Assembly: GCA_031276915.1 (NCBI GenBank)
Contig: JAISME010000054.1
Span: forward strand, 1-41,259
Source of the DNA: Zoogloeaceae bacterium
GTDB lineage: Bacteria > Pseudomonadota > Gammaproteobacteria > Burkholderiales > Rhodocyclaceae
DNA length: 41,259 bases
Reading direction: 5' to 3'
A program made the translations under genes and the position numbers. Every line of letters begins with the position of its first letter. The first letter of the stretch is position 1. Under the pieces are notes generated by a model. The model made no database searches and was not told the origin of the DNA. It saw only the letters and a list, made by a program, of their open reading frames with translations. Below, in pieces: positions 40,858-41,259 of the stretch.

Positions 40858-41259
40858 ATGCTTAGGCGCAAGGCCCGCGCGGCAGGCGCATCGGTTCGGG
40901 GTTTGGTCGGCGGCTTTTCCCCGGTTTCCCTGTTTTTCCATGAGATAGAACGCGAAGCGGCGGCCCGTTTGCCGGGATTCCGCCGTTTTTTTGCGCCCGC
41001 CTGCCCGGCGTTTTGCGTCGGCCCAAACCGGCGGCGAAAACACCCGAAGGCCGACCCGGAACCCCCGGAAAAGGTCCCGGAATTCCCGGAATTCCCGGAA
41101 TTTGATTCGACGTTCCCGGAAACGTTCCCGGAATTCCCGGAAGCAAACCCGGAATGCCCGGAAGACGCCTGGGAACTGCCGGAAGATCGCTGGACATCCC
41201 CAAAGGGTCGGCGGACATCCCCGGAAGGGCTTCGGACACTCCCGGAGCGGCTTCGGACA
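40858..41259 (+). CDS. Possible PE-repeat protein, open at the window edge
   Basis: ATG 40858, no stop to 41259: MLRRKARAAGASVRG...DPEPPEKVPEFPEFPEFDSTFPETFPEFPEANPECPEDAWELPED. A minus-strand PGIPG-repeat ORF competes. Confidence 0.3.
   Translation, partial: MLRRKARAAGASVRGLVGGFSPVSLFFHEIEREAAARLPGFRRFFAPACPAFCVGPNRRRKHPKADPEPPEKVPEFPEFPEFDSTFPETFPEFPEANPECPEDAWELPEDRWTSPKGRRTSPEGLRTLPERLRT
41052..41144. repeat. Low-complexity CCCGGAATT-type repeat
   Basis: cccggaattcccggaattcccggaatt...ttcccggaaacgttcccggaattcccgga. Confidence 0.8.

Overview
GC-rich chromosomal segment, most likely from a betaproteobacterium (inferred from gene content: PhaM, cbb3 oxidase, rpoH with CIRCE, ModE/ModABC). 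Most of it is housekeeping: molybdate uptake and regulation (modE, a stand-alone molbindin, modABC), ubiB, a SWIM/SNF2 helicase, lgt, rpoH, a membrane-anchored methyltransferase, phaM, ispF-ispD, pgsA, uvrC, metK, tonB-like, asmA-like, the cbb3 cluster (ccoI-ccoS // ccoN-O-Q-P-G-H), purU, dsbA, a SPOR protein, argS, dnaA and argA. Two type IV pilin paralogs lie about 36 kb apart in opposite orientation. The strongest unexplained signal is a promoter plus microsatellite module present three times: (GCAA)6 before pilin 1, (CTTGCGG)9 before pilin 2, and (CAAGCCG)9 after argA with no pilin downstream. The pilin copies also share two long leader hairpins, and a G-quadruplex motif lies upstream of pilin 2, so the arrangement resembles a phase/antigenic-variation locus. 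Second, two CRISPR-repeat-like palindromes in inverted orientation bracket modE and the molbindin gene. They appear to belong to a degenerate REP-like intergenic family that recurs elsewhere in the window. Other signals are a ModE box beside a three-arm inverted repeat before modA, a perfect CIRCE before rpoH, two FNR/Anr boxes around a terminator before ccoN, and several small ORFs missing from the ORF track. No cas genes, tRNAs, rRNAs or intact transposases were recognised. All calls are from reading the sequence; no searches were run.
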